DNA of 8,446 nt from Methylobacteriaceae bacterium. Lineage in GTDB: Bacteria; Pseudomonadota; Alphaproteobacteria; Rhizobiales; Beijerinckiaceae. Location: positions 1 through 8,446 of the forward strand of contig JAFAPJ010000283.1 of the NCBI GenBank assembly GCA_019247255.1, given 5' to 3'. The notes below the pieces were generated by a model. The model made no database searches. It was not told where the DNA came from and saw nothing but the letters and a program-made list of their open reading frames with translations. The position numbers and the translations under genes were made by a program. Shown here in pieces: positions 1 through 6,951 of this stretch. How positions within the stretch are numbered: position 1 is the stretch's first letter; each line of letters begins with the position of its first letter.

Positions 1-123
1 GGGCTCACCAAGGCCGAGCTCGTCGAGGTCGCGAGCCCGCTCGCCTCGCTCGCCGTGAAGGCCCAGCTCGCGGCGCCGCCCGAGGAGCCGCAGGCCGGCA
101 AGGCGCCGCCTCGGCGCCGCTGA
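1..123 (+). CDS. 3' end of an unrecognised gene (partial)
   Basis: Frame 1 is open from the first base of the window and ends at a TGA at 121-123, giving the last 40 residues of a protein whose start lies outside. The visible tail begins with a helix-like stretch (LTKAELVEVASPLASLAVKA). It then becomes rich in proline, alanine, lysine and arginine and ends in PPRRR, which looks like a disordered basic C-terminus. No domain or motif can be recognised in so short a piece and I assign no function. Codon use (G or C at most third positions) agrees with the downstream genes, which supports real coding. The gene is 87 bp upstream of the next start and on the same strand, so it could be the preceding member of the same transcript. 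Confidence 0.55.
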   Translation, partial: GLTKAELVEVASPLASLAVKAQLAAPPEEPQAGKAPPRRR

Positions 124-137
124 CCGCGCCGGCGCGG
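102..137. repeat. Two adjacent GC-rich inverted repeats around a stop codon
   Basis: Bases 102-118 form a perfect 7-bp stem (GGCGCCG / CGGCGCC) with a 3-base loop, inside the last codons of the upstream gene. Bases 124-137, just after its stop, form a perfect 14-bp palindrome (CCGCGCCGGCGCGG). Neither is followed by a T run, so this is not a classical intrinsic terminator. It could act as a 3'-end stabilising or pausing structure, or simply reflect very high GC content. Confidence 0.3.
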
Positions 138-210
138 AGCAGGGCAGGGGACAGACCGCGGGACTTGGCGCCTCGGCCCCGCTATGGACCCGAGCGCTCA
201 CGAGGACCCC

Positions 211-849
211 ATGCCCGACTTCCACATCCAGGTCGTCCCGGTCACGCCCTTCGAGCAGAATTGCTCGCTCGTCTGGTCGGACGCGACGAAGCGGGGCGCG
301 GTGATCGATCCGGGCGGCGACATCGATCGGATCGCCGCCGCCGTCCAGGCCGCCGGGTTCACGGTCGAGACGATTCTCCTCACCCACGGCCATATCGACC
401 ATGCGGGCGGCGCGGCCGAGCTGAAGGAGCGCCTCGGCGTTCCCGTGATCGGGCCGCATGAGGGCGACCGGGGCATGCTCGAGCGGCTCGACCAGCAGGG
501 CCGGATGTACGGGCTCGACGATGTCCGCCCGGTCACGCCGGACCGCTTCCTCGTCGAGGGCGAGACCGTCGAGGTCGCGGGCGTCTCGTTCGGCGTGCTG
601 CATTGCCCTGGCCACTCGCCGGGCAGCGTCGTGTTCTTCGCGCCCGACCTCCGCTTCGCTTTCATGGGGGACGTGCTCTTCGCCGGCTCGGTCGGCCGCA
701 CCGACCTGCCGGGCGGAAGCCACGAGACGCTGATCCGCTCGATCACCGAGAAGGTCCTGCCGCTCGGGGACGACGTGCAGTTTCTCCCCGGCCATGGTCC
801 GGGCTCGACCGTCGGGCAGGAACGGGCGACTAACCCCTTCTTGCGGTGA
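211..849 (+). CDS. gloC: Metallo-beta-lactamase-fold hydrolase, GloC/YcbL-type glyoxalase II
   Basis: Predicted cytosolic zinc hydrolase of 212 residues, close in length to E. coli YcbL/GloC (about 215), which cleaves S-D-lactoylglutathione as a second-type glyoxalase II in methylglyoxal detoxification. From the ATG at 211 the metal-binding signature THGHIDH is at residues 58-64, followed by His135 in CPGHSPGS, Asp154 in MGDVLF, GRTDLPGG around 162-169 and His195 in LPGHGPGS. These follow the YcbL pattern throughout, including PVTPFEQNCSL near the start and ERxxNPFL at the end. An ATG at 184 is also in frame, but it has no ribosome-binding site and would add nine residues lacking in YcbL. The ATG at 211 follows CGAGGA (201-206) and gives the family N-terminus. 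The short form lacks the C-terminal helical domain of classical GloB. The GT4 gene starts 3 nt after the stop. The fold and family are near certain; the exact thioester substrate is inferred. Confidence 0.92.
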   Translation: MPDFHIQVVPVTPFEQNCSLVWSDATKRGAVIDPGGDIDRIAAAVQAAGFTVETILLTHGHIDHAGGAAELKERLGVPVIGPHEGDRGMLERLDQQGRMYGLDDVRPVTPDRFLVEGETVEVAGVSFGVLHCPGHSPGSVVFFAPDLRFAFMGDVLFAGSVGRTDLPGGSHETLIRSITEKVLPLGDDVQFLPGHGPGSTVGQERATNPFLR

Positions 850-852
850 CGC

Positions 853-1974
853 GTGGCGCGGATCGCCTTCATCGTCACGGAAGACTGGTTCTTCGCCTCC
901 CATTTTCTGCCGATGGCCCGGGCCGCGCGCGAGCTCGGGCTCGCGGTCGACGTGGTCACGCGGGTTCGCGACCATGCGGCGGCGATCGAGGAAGCAGGGG
1001 CGCGCGTCGTGCCGCTCGAGGCGGAGCGGCGGAGCCTGAACCCCATGGCGGCCGGCGACGCCGCAGGGCGCACGGCCGCGACCCTGAAGGCGCTCCGCCC
1101 CGACCTCGTCCATTGCATCGCGCTGCGCTCGATCCTGGTCGGCGGCGCGGCCTGCCTCCTCGCCGGGATCCCGCGCCGTGTCTACGCGCCGACGGGGCTC
1201 GGCTATCTCGGGGCTCGGCCGGACCTCGTCGGCCGCGCGGGCCGCGCCGCCTTGCGCGGGCTCGTTGCCGCCGTCAGCACGTCGCAAACCCGGTTCCTGC
1301 TCGAGAACCAGGAGGACGGGCGCGGTCTGAACCTCGATCCGGGACGCATCACGCTGGTCGGCGGCGCGGGGATTGATCCGGACCGCTTCACGCCCGCCCC
1401 TCTGCCGTCAGGTCCGCCGCTGCGGGTCGCGGTCGTCTCCCGGATGCTGTGGTCGAAGGGCATCGATCTTGCGGTCGAGGCGGTGGGGCTCGCGCGGGCT
1501 CAGGGGGCCGAGGTGACGCTCGACCTCTACGGTGCGCCCGATCCCTCCAATCCGCGGGCCATCCCTGAGACGACCCTCCGGAGCTGGGCGGAGCGTCCCG
1601 GCATCGCCTGGCACGGCCGTACGACGGATCCGGCCGGGGCCTACGCGGCGGCGCATCTCGCCTGCCTGCCGTCGCGCGGGGGCGAGGGGCTGCCCCGGAC
1701 GCTGCTGGAAGCCGCGGCCTGCGGCCGCGCCATCCTGACGACGGACGTTTCGGGCTGCCGACGCCTCGTGCGGGACGGTCAGGAAGGCGTGGTGGTCCAG
1801 CCCGACGATGCGCCTGCGCTGGCGGCGGCGCTCGTCGCGCTGGCGCGGGATCCCGCCCGCCGCGCGACGCTAGGCGCCGCGGCGCGCGCCCGCGTGCTCG
1901 ACGGCTTCACGGAGCGGGCCGTGATGGATGCCGTGAAGGGAGTCTACGCTGCGATGCTGGCCGAGGGACCGTGA
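853..1974 (+). CDS. GT4-family (GT-B fold) glycosyltransferase
   Basis: A 373-residue retaining glycosyltransferase, expected to move a sugar from a nucleotide-sugar donor to a growing, probably lipid-linked, glycan on the cytoplasmic face of the membrane. The N-terminal Rossmann half starts at once (RIAFIVTEDWFFASHFLP, residues 3-20) and runs to about 180. The C-terminal donor-binding half (Glycos_transf_1) starts near 190 with VAVVSRMLWSKGID. It carries the EX7E signature of GT4 enzymes, Glu278 to Glu286 in GEGLPRTLLE, then the VSGCRRLVRDGQEGVVV loop at 299-315. No signal peptide or membrane segment is evident. The SRMLWSKGID motif resembles PglA-type enzymes that extend undecaprenyl-diphosphate sugars, but donor and acceptor cannot be read from sequence. 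The start is a GTG at 853, 3 nt after the gloC stop. There is no clear Shine-Dalgarno, so translation may depend on the upstream gene. The end overlaps the methyltransferase start by 4 nt. Confidence 0.88.
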   Translation: MARIAFIVTEDWFFASHFLPMARAARELGLAVDVVTRVRDHAAAIEEAGARVVPLEAERRSLNPMAAGDAAGRTAATLKALRPDLVHCIALRSILVGGAACLLAGIPRRVYAPTGLGYLGARPDLVGRAGRAALRGLVAAVSTSQTRFLLENQEDGRGLNLDPGRITLVGGAGIDPDRFTPAPLPSGPPLRVAVVSRMLWSKGIDLAVEAVGLARAQGAEVTLDLYGAPDPSNPRAIPETTLRSWAERPGIAWHGRTTDPAGAYAAAHLACLPSRGGEGLPRTLLEAAACGRAILTTDVSGCRRLVRDGQEGVVVQPDDAPALAAALVALARDPARRATLGAAARARVLDGFTERAVMDAVKGVYAAMLAEGP

Positions 1975-2633
1975 CGATCGCCGAGGCACGTGCCTTCATT
2001 CGGGCCGAGACGCGGCTCCGCTCCGTCCCTCACGCGCCCGAGATCGTCCTTCACGTCGCCGACGAGGCGACCCCGCTGTGGGAGAGGACGGAGGAGGAGC
2101 TCGGCGCCATGGGCCTCCCGCCGCCCTTCTGGGCCTTCGCCTGGGCGGGCGGGCAGGCGCTCGCGCGCTACCTCCTCGACCATCCCGCGCTCGTCGCAGG
2201 CCGCCGCGTGCTCGACGTCGCGTCGGGGTCGGGGCTCGTCGCGATCGCGGCCGCGAAGGCGGGAGCCCGGCAGGTCGAAGCCTCCGATATCGACGCTTTC
2301 GCGGCGGCGGCGATCGCGGTCAACGCGGCCGCGAACGATGTCGAGATCGCGGTGCATCTCGGCGACCTCGTCGGGTCGGACGAGGGCTGGGAGGTCGTGC
2401 TCGCGGGCGACGTCTTCTACGAGCGCGACCTCGCGGCTCGCATGCTGGACTGGTTGCGCGCGCTCGATCGGCGCGGCGCGGAGATCCTGATCGGCGACCC
2501 GCGCCGTTCCTACCTGCCGGTCGACGAGCTCGTCGAGGTCGCCTCCTACGAGGTGCCGGTCACGCGCGAGCTCGAGGACCAGGAGGTCAAGCGGACGCGC
2601 GTCTGGCGCCTCGCCCCGGCGTCGCCAGCCTGA
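1971..2633 (+). CDS. Class I SAM methyltransferase, ETFBKMT-like (ETF-beta lysine methyltransferase)
   Basis: A 220-residue seven-beta-strand methyltransferase of the COG3897 type. It closely resembles human ETFBKMT (METTL20), which methylates lysines of the electron-transfer flavoprotein beta subunit and so modulates transfer of electrons from acyl-CoA dehydrogenases. Family marks in order are PEIVLHVADEATPLWER (24-39), PPFWAFAWAGGQALARYLLD (51-70), SAM-binding motif I VLDVASGSG (80-88), the acidic end of strand 2 in DID (106-108), the signature GDVFYERDLA (146-155) and LIGDPRR (173-179). The start is a GTG at 1971 whose last two bases belong to the TGA of the glycosyltransferase gene (GTGA). 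GAGGGA at 1963-1968 lies just before it, and the early start is needed for the conserved N-terminus. The 3' end overlaps the convergent GGDEF-EAL gene by 47 bp. Bacterial homologues are often labelled ribosomal protein L11 methyltransferase or nicotinamide N-methyltransferase-like, but the resemblance to ETFBKMT is stronger. The substrate is inferred. Confidence 0.85.
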   Translation: MTIAEARAFIRAETRLRSVPHAPEIVLHVADEATPLWERTEEELGAMGLPPPFWAFAWAGGQALARYLLDHPALVAGRRVLDVASGSGLVAIAAAKAGARQVEASDIDAFAAAAIAVNAAANDVEIAVHLGDLVGSDEGWEVVLAGDVFYERDLAARMLDWLRALDRRGAEILIGDPRRSYLPVDELVEVASYEVPVTRELEDQEVKRTRVWRLAPASPA

Positions 2634-5298
2634 CCTGCAGGGCCTCGGGCGCGTGCAGGATGGGCTTCGGCCGGCCGAGGAAATAGCCCTGCGCCTCGAC
2701 GCAGCCCGCCTGGCGCACGAGCTCGAGATGCTCAGGCGTCTCGATGCCCTCGGCGGTGGTGCTCATGCCGAGCTGCCCGGCGAGCCCGATGATGGCGCTG
2801 ACGATCGCGGCGGAATTGCCCCGGGTCGTCATGTCCCGCACGAAGGATTGATCGATCTTGATCTTCTGCAGCGGGAACGAGCGTAGGTAGCTCAGCGAGG
2901 AATAGCCCGTCCCGAAATCGTCCAGGACGAGGCGAACGCCGAGCTCGCGCAGCCGTCGGAGCGTGGCGGCGACCCGCTCCGGGTCCTCCACGAAAGCCGT
3001 TTCCGTGATCTCGAGCTCCAGGCGGTCCGGCTCGACCCCGGCGCCGGCGAGCGCCTCGGCGACGAGATCGCAGATCGAGTCCGTGCGTAGCTGGACCGGC
3101 GAGAGGTTCACGGCCATCCGGAGGTGGGGCGGCAGGCCCGCCGCATCCCGGCAGGCCTGCCGAAGCACGTCCGCGCCGATCGCGTCGATGAGCCCGGTCT
3201 GCTCAGCGAGCGGGATGAAGGCGGCGGGGCTGACCCAGCCGCGCTCCGGGTGGTTCCAGCGCAGCAGCGCCTCGAAGCCGCCGACCCGCCCGGTGCCGAG
3301 ATCGAAGATCGGCTGATAGGCGAGCTCGAAGGCGCGGGCGCTGACGGCCGCCCGCAGGTCGCGCTCGAGATCGAGCCGGGCTTGAAGGCGCAGCTCGATC
3401 CCCTCCTCGAAGAAGCGCCATTGACCGCGTCCGCCGGCCTTCGCCTCGTAGAGCGCCATGTCCGCGTTGCGCCCGAGCGTATCCGGGTCGCGGCAATCCG
3501 GCCCGGCGACTGCGATTCCGACGCTTGTTCCCACGCAGACCACGCGGCCCTCGAGCCGGTAAGGCGCGCTGACCGCGACGATGATGCGCTCGCCGAGCTC
3601 GGCCGCGAGCTCGCGCGGATCGCGGTCGAGGCAGGCGATCGCGAACTCGTCTCCGCCGAGCCGAGCCACGAGGTCGCCCTCGCGTACGCAGCTTTTCAGC
3701 CGCTCCGCGACCTCCCGCAGCAGCGCATCCCCCACCGGGTGGCCGAGGGTGTCGTTCACGTCCTTGAACTCGTCGAGATCGAGGTAGAGCAGCGCGACTC
3801 CGCGTTCCGTCTCCCCCTGCCGCAGCATGGCGTCGAGCCGCTCGCGGAACAGGGTGCGGTTCGCGAGCCCGGTGAGCGCGTCGTGGTGGGCCAGGTAGGC
3901 GATCTGCCCTTCGCGCTCCTGCAGGGCCGCGTTCTGCTGGCGGACCTCCTCCATGGCGGCCCGGGCGCGCGCGTTGGCGGCCTCAAGCTCGGTGAGCGCG
4001 GCCTTCAGCGCCGTGATGTCGGTGCGCATGCCGACGATCTCGCCGCTCGCCGTGCGCCGCTCCGTGACGAGCAACCAGCGCCCGTCCGGCAGGAGCCGCT
4101 CCAGCGCCCCGTCCGCATTCCGGTGCCAGGCGAGCATGGCTTGAAGCCAGCTCTCGACGTCTTCCGGCGCTTGAGGGTACTGGCCCCGCGCGACGCCGAA
4201 GCGCATGACCTCCTCGAATGTCGCGCCGGGCCGGATCGCCTCGGCGCTGATGGCGTAGAGCTCGCGGTAGCGCCCGTTGCAGGCGATCAGGCGGTCGTCG
4301 CGGTCCCACATGACGAAGCCGTCCGACATCGCCTCGATGGCATTCGCGAGAGTGGTTTGCGCCTGCTCGCGTTCGGCTTCGAGCCGCTCCTGCCGCCGCG
4401 TGGCGCGGAGCAATCCGGCGACCGAGACCAGGACCAGGATCTCGACGAGCAGCAACCCGGCCAGCAGGCGGTCACGGTCCCGCGCCCAAGAGGCCATCGC
4501 GCGGTCGAGACGCATCGTGACCGCGATCCGGATGTCGCCGTAAAGCGTCGGAAATGCCGCCGCGAGCTCGCCGGTCCCGTCTGTCTCGGGACGGGCCAGA
4601 AACGCGACCCCGTCCGCTCTGATGCTGCTCAGGAGGTTCGCCCGCGGCTTGCCCACCGCGAGCTCATCGTGCGGGGCGCTCGCCAGAAGCCGGCCGTCCC
4701 CGCGCTCGAGGAGGACGCGCATCTCGGGCAGGCCTTCCCCGAACAGGCTGACGAGCGAGGGCAGCGGGACCTCGGCCACCGCCACCATGTCGCCGATGCG
4801 GCCGAGCATGACGGGGCGCGAGAGGAACAGGGCCCAGTCCCCGGTGGCCGGGTTTCGGCGCGGTCCGATGACTCTCGTTTGCCCGAAGCCTTCCCGAACG
4901 GCCGCGATGTCGTCCGGCCCGATCGGAAGGGCCGCCTGCGGCAGGCGCGAACGCGCGCTGGCCCAGACCCTGCCATCCGAACCAAGAAGCACGATGTCGC
5001 GGAAGGCGAAGCTCTGGAAGTTGATGCCGCGCAGCAGCCGTTGCGCAACCTGCGGCGTGATGGGTCCGTCGAGCGAGGCGAACAGCGCGGGCAGGCTCGC
5101 GAGGGCGCTGTCGACCTGAACCAGGTGTCGATTGACGATCGTTCGGGCCAGAAGGACCGAGCGCTGAACCTGGCCGCCGGCCGCCGCATAGGCCGTCTGC
5201 CAGGTGCGGTGAATGACCAGAAACGTGCCCGCGACCAGGATCGCGGACAGGATCAGGCCACCCGCCAGCAGCGCGAGGCGGAGTTGGCGCCCCCGCAT
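2587..5298 (-). CDS. Membrane sensor with Cache-like, PAS, GGDEF and EAL domains (c-di-GMP cyclase/phosphodiesterase)
   Basis: A 903-residue inner-membrane protein predicted to make and/or break cyclic di-GMP. Transmembrane helices are at about 7-28 and 279-298. Between them lie about 250 periplasmic residues with two PDC/Cache-like lobes (LLGSDGRVWASA near 104-115, LLERGDGRLLASAP near 196-209). Then come a PAS_7-type domain (about 315-430), a coiled-coil linker (432-468), GGDEF (about 470-630) and EAL (about 640-885). The cyclase site is intact (RLGGDEF, GGDEF at 548-552), with an RxxD inhibitory-site motif (Arg539-Asp542) five residues before it. The EAL domain keeps Glu676 (EALLRW), Asn731, Glu763, Asp793-Asp794 (DDFGTG), Lys814, Glu850 and Gln870 (QGYFLGRP), so both activities are plausible. 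The frame is open further upstream (to 5484), but that stretch overlaps the preceding gene and is low-complexity. The ATG at 5298 starts a protein with an immediate membrane helix and forms TGATG with the stop of the binding-protein gene, so translation is probably coupled. Confidence 0.93.
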   Translation of the reverse strand: MRGRQLRLALLAGGLILSAILVAGTFLVIHRTWQTAYAAAGGQVQRSVLLARTIVNRHLVQVDSALASLPALFASLDGPITPQVAQRLLRGINFQSFAFRDIVLLGSDGRVWASARSRLPQAALPIGPDDIAAVREGFGQTRVIGPRRNPATGDWALFLSRPVMLGRIGDMVAVAEVPLPSLVSLFGEGLPEMRVLLERGDGRLLASAPHDELAVGKPRANLLSSIRADGVAFLARPETDGTGELAAAFPTLYGDIRIAVTMRLDRAMASWARDRDRLLAGLLLVEILVLVSVAGLLRATRRQERLEAEREQAQTTLANAIEAMSDGFVMWDRDDRLIACNGRYRELYAISAEAIRPGATFEEVMRFGVARGQYPQAPEDVESWLQAMLAWHRNADGALERLLPDGRWLLVTERRTASGEIVGMRTDITALKAALTELEAANARARAAMEEVRQQNAALQEREGQIAYLAHHDALTGLANRTLFRERLDAMLRQGETERGVALLYLDLDEFKDVNDTLGHPVGDALLREVAERLKSCVREGDLVARLGGDEFAIACLDRDPRELAAELGERIIVAVSAPYRLEGRVVCVGTSVGIAVAGPDCRDPDTLGRNADMALYEAKAGGRGQWRFFEEGIELRLQARLDLERDLRAAVSARAFELAYQPIFDLGTGRVGGFEALLRWNHPERGWVSPAAFIPLAEQTGLIDAIGADVLRQACRDAAGLPPHLRMAVNLSPVQLRTDSICDLVAEALAGAGVEPDRLELEITETAFVEDPERVAATLRRLRELGVRLVLDDFGTGYSSLSYLRSFPLQKIKIDQSFVRDMTTRGNSAAIVSAIIGLAGQLGMSTTAEGIETPEHLELVRQAGCVEAQGYFLGRPKPILHAPEALQVRLATPGRGARRASA

Positions 5299-6362
5299 CA
5301 GGGCGCCCCGGGCGTGATGGCGAGCGTCGGGCCGAGAGTGCTGTCCCACAGCGTGACGCAGGGCTCCCCGCAGCGCGCCAGCCAGGAGGGCAGGACCTTG
5401 GTCTCGAGCACGCGGCGCCGCAGCGCCTCGTCCTCGGGGCTGACGGGCACGAGCGTCATATGCCCGCGGGGACGCCCAGGGCACAGCTCCTCCCCGATGT
5501 TGCAGGCGAGCCCTCGGCGCGTCTCGCGCTCGGCCGATTCCCAGATGCGGCCCTCCAGATCCGCGATGCCCTCGCGCAGGACGTCGCGCAGGTCGTCAGG
5601 TAGCGCGCGCCAGGCCTGTCCGTTGGCCGCGAAGAGCGTGAGCCCCCAGTTGACCGCGAGCGCCTGCAGGTGGGAGGTGACTTCCGACAATCCGATCTCG
5701 TGGCCGCTCAGCGTGCCGGTGATCGCGCAATCGACGACGCCCTTCGTGATCGCCGGAACCACCTCGGCGAAGGGCACGAAGACCGGCATGGCGCCGAGCG
5801 CCTCGACGAAGCTCGATTGGACGACGGAGGAGGTGCGGATGCGCCGGCCTGCGAGGTCCGTCAGGCTGCGGAACGGCTGGACGCAGTACACGACCTGCGC
5901 CGGGTAGACGTAGAGGCCCAGGAGCTCGACGCCGTAGCGCTCCGCCAGGATGCGCCGCGCGGTCGGACGGAAGGCCGCCGCTGCGCGGCGAAGCGTGGCG
6001 ATGTCCGGCGCGAGCCCGGGCAGGTCGATGCTCGCGAGCTCGGGGTCGTCGCCGGCGGCGAGCGACAGGTTGACCGTCGAGAAGGTCGTGACGCCGAGCT
6101 GCAGGAGCTGGAGCGCGTCCTGGCCGCGCAAGCCGCTCTGGTCGAAGGGTTGGATCCGGGCGGTGATCCGTCCGCCCGACCGCTCGGTGATCTCCTTCGA
6201 CCAGAAGGGCTGCTCGTAGACATTGTACTGAGTGATGCCGGCGAGTCCGCCGACGATCCGCAGCTGGACCGGATCGGCCGCCGTCGCGGGCTCGACGCCG
6301 GCAAAGGCCAGAAGCCCCATGATCATGAGGCTGCGAACAGCTCGAGCGATGCACGCGCTCAT
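5298..6362 (-). CDS. DctP-type (TRAP family) periplasmic solute-binding protein
   Basis: A 354-residue exported protein of the DctP family (PF03480), which usually captures organic acids in the periplasm for a TRAP transporter. A signal peptide is clear: basic start, hydrophobic core SLMIMGLLAFAG (11-22) and a likely cut after ATAA at residue 29. The mature part begins VQLRIVGGLAG, with FWSKEITERSGGRITARIQP at 53-72. The family's L-DLAGRRIR segment (168-176) places Arg176 where these proteins usually bind the ligand carboxylate. PFAEVVPAITKGVVDCAITG (197-216) matches the second ligand-binding hinge segment. Six cysteines occur after the signal peptide, including pairs at 287/294 and 331/335 that could form disulfides. 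No DctQ or DctM membrane subunit lies nearby. The downstream gene overlaps by one base and encodes a GGDEF-EAL sensor, so a signalling role is likelier than transport. ATG codons at 6326 and 6320 are alternative starts but would remove the basic n-region. The ligand is unknown. Confidence 0.9.
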   Translation of the reverse strand: MSACIARAVRSLMIMGLLAFAGVEPATAADPVQLRIVGGLAGITQYNVYEQPFWSKEITERSGGRITARIQPFDQSGLRGQDALQLLQLGVTTFSTVNLSLAAGDDPELASIDLPGLAPDIATLRRAAAAFRPTARRILAERYGVELLGLYVYPAQVVYCVQPFRSLTDLAGRRIRTSSVVQSSFVEALGAMPVFVPFAEVVPAITKGVVDCAITGTLSGHEIGLSEVTSHLQALAVNWGLTLFAANGQAWRALPDDLRDVLREGIADLEGRIWESAERETRRGLACNIGEELCPGRPRGHMTLVPVSPEDEALRRRVLETKVLPSWLARCGEPCVTLWDSTLGPTLAITPGAP

Positions 6363-6413
6363 GGAAGTCTTGGCCGCCTCGACGGCCCCGCCCGAGCCGT
6401 GGCGGCAAGCTAA

Positions 6414-6423
6414 ACCGATCGGT
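6414..6423. promoter_or_regulatory. 10-bp perfect palindrome, possible operator
   Basis: ACCGATCGGT is a perfect palindrome 52 bp upstream of the binding-protein start codon, inside the most AT-rich part of the intergenic region. The position suits a promoter or operator of the leftward operon. GATC-centred palindromes occur by chance in GC-rich DNA, so the assignment is tentative. Confidence 0.25.
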
Positions 6424-6465
6424 GCTTAACAAAACGCGCAAGATGAGGGGGCAGATCACGGCGCT

Positions 6466-6484
6466 GGCCGGTACGGTACCGGCC
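6466..6484. promoter_or_regulatory. 19-bp perfect inverted repeat, candidate regulator-binding site
   Basis: GGCCGGTAC-G-GTACCGGCC consists of two exact 9-base half sites around one central base, 104 bp upstream of the start codon of the binding-protein/GGDEF-EAL operon and 477 bp upstream of the divergent glycosyltransferase gene. No T run follows on either strand, which argues against an intrinsic terminator. The size and symmetry fit a site for a dimeric helix-turn-helix regulator. No regulator gene is present in the window. Function is inferred from symmetry and position only. Confidence 0.35.
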
Positions 6485-6946
6485 CGCATGCGCCGATCTG
6501 AGGCGACTGCGCGGGTAACGCTTGAGCTGCGATCCGGGCCACGCCTGAACCCTATCTTCAAGGCGATGCTGACGGCGGCGCGTTTGATCGCGCGCTCCGA
6601 TCGGGTATGACGGCGGCCGGTCGGATACCGTCCTCAGGCCAAGTCCGAAGCAGCCGGCCCACGTCAGATGACGCGCCGGCCCGCCCGCATCCTCCAGCTT
6701 CGAGTTCGCGCCATCCCGACCTGCTGCTTCCCTCGCGTCTCGCGAGGCGCCTATCTCAGGGACCCGCTTCTCGGCCCATGCTCAACCCCGGTCTTCGGCA
6801 AGTCGATAAGGGTCGATCGCCGTCCATGACGTGTCTGGCCTGTCGCGTGCCGATCGCGCGCTGGTGGCCCGCATCCAGATTCGCTTGCGGGGATGACGGC
6901 CCGGGCCCGGCAGGGGGCGCGGCGGGGAATCGACGCTGTCCCGGGC

Positions 6947-6951
6947 AGGAG
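6947..6951 (+). promoter_or_regulatory. Ribosome-binding site fixing the start of the GT2 gene
   Basis: AGGAG lies 9 nt before the ATG at 6961. An in-frame TGA at 6958-6960 directly precedes that ATG, so no longer N-terminus is possible in this frame. Confidence 0.7.

Noticed and set aside
184..210. Earlier ATG for the GloC-type hydrolase
   Set aside because: It has no ribosome-binding site, and the added nine residues are absent from the YcbL family. The ATG at 211 has CGAGGA in front and matches the family start.
5299..5484. 62-residue upstream extension of the GGDEF-EAL protein
   Set aside because: The extension is Arg/Ala/Pro-rich, lies wholly within the binding-protein gene and would precede the signal-anchor helix. 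The ATG at 5298 gives a normal N-terminus.
3124..5907. A 927-codon + strand open frame antisense to the GGDEF-EAL and binding-protein genes
   Set aside because: Its translation is low-complexity (Arg/Ala/Asp/Glu-rich) with no recognisable domain. Long antisense frames are expected opposite real genes at this GC content, and the - strand proteins carry complete conserved motifs.
6584..6611. Possible + strand promoter TTGATC-16 bp-TATGAC
   Set aside because: Only four of six matches in each box, a spacer of 16 and about 340 bp from the GT2 start; such matches are common by chance.
6731..6747. Hairpin CCTCGCG-TCT-CGCGAGG as an intrinsic terminator
   Set aside because: It has no T tract on either strand and no gene ends near it.
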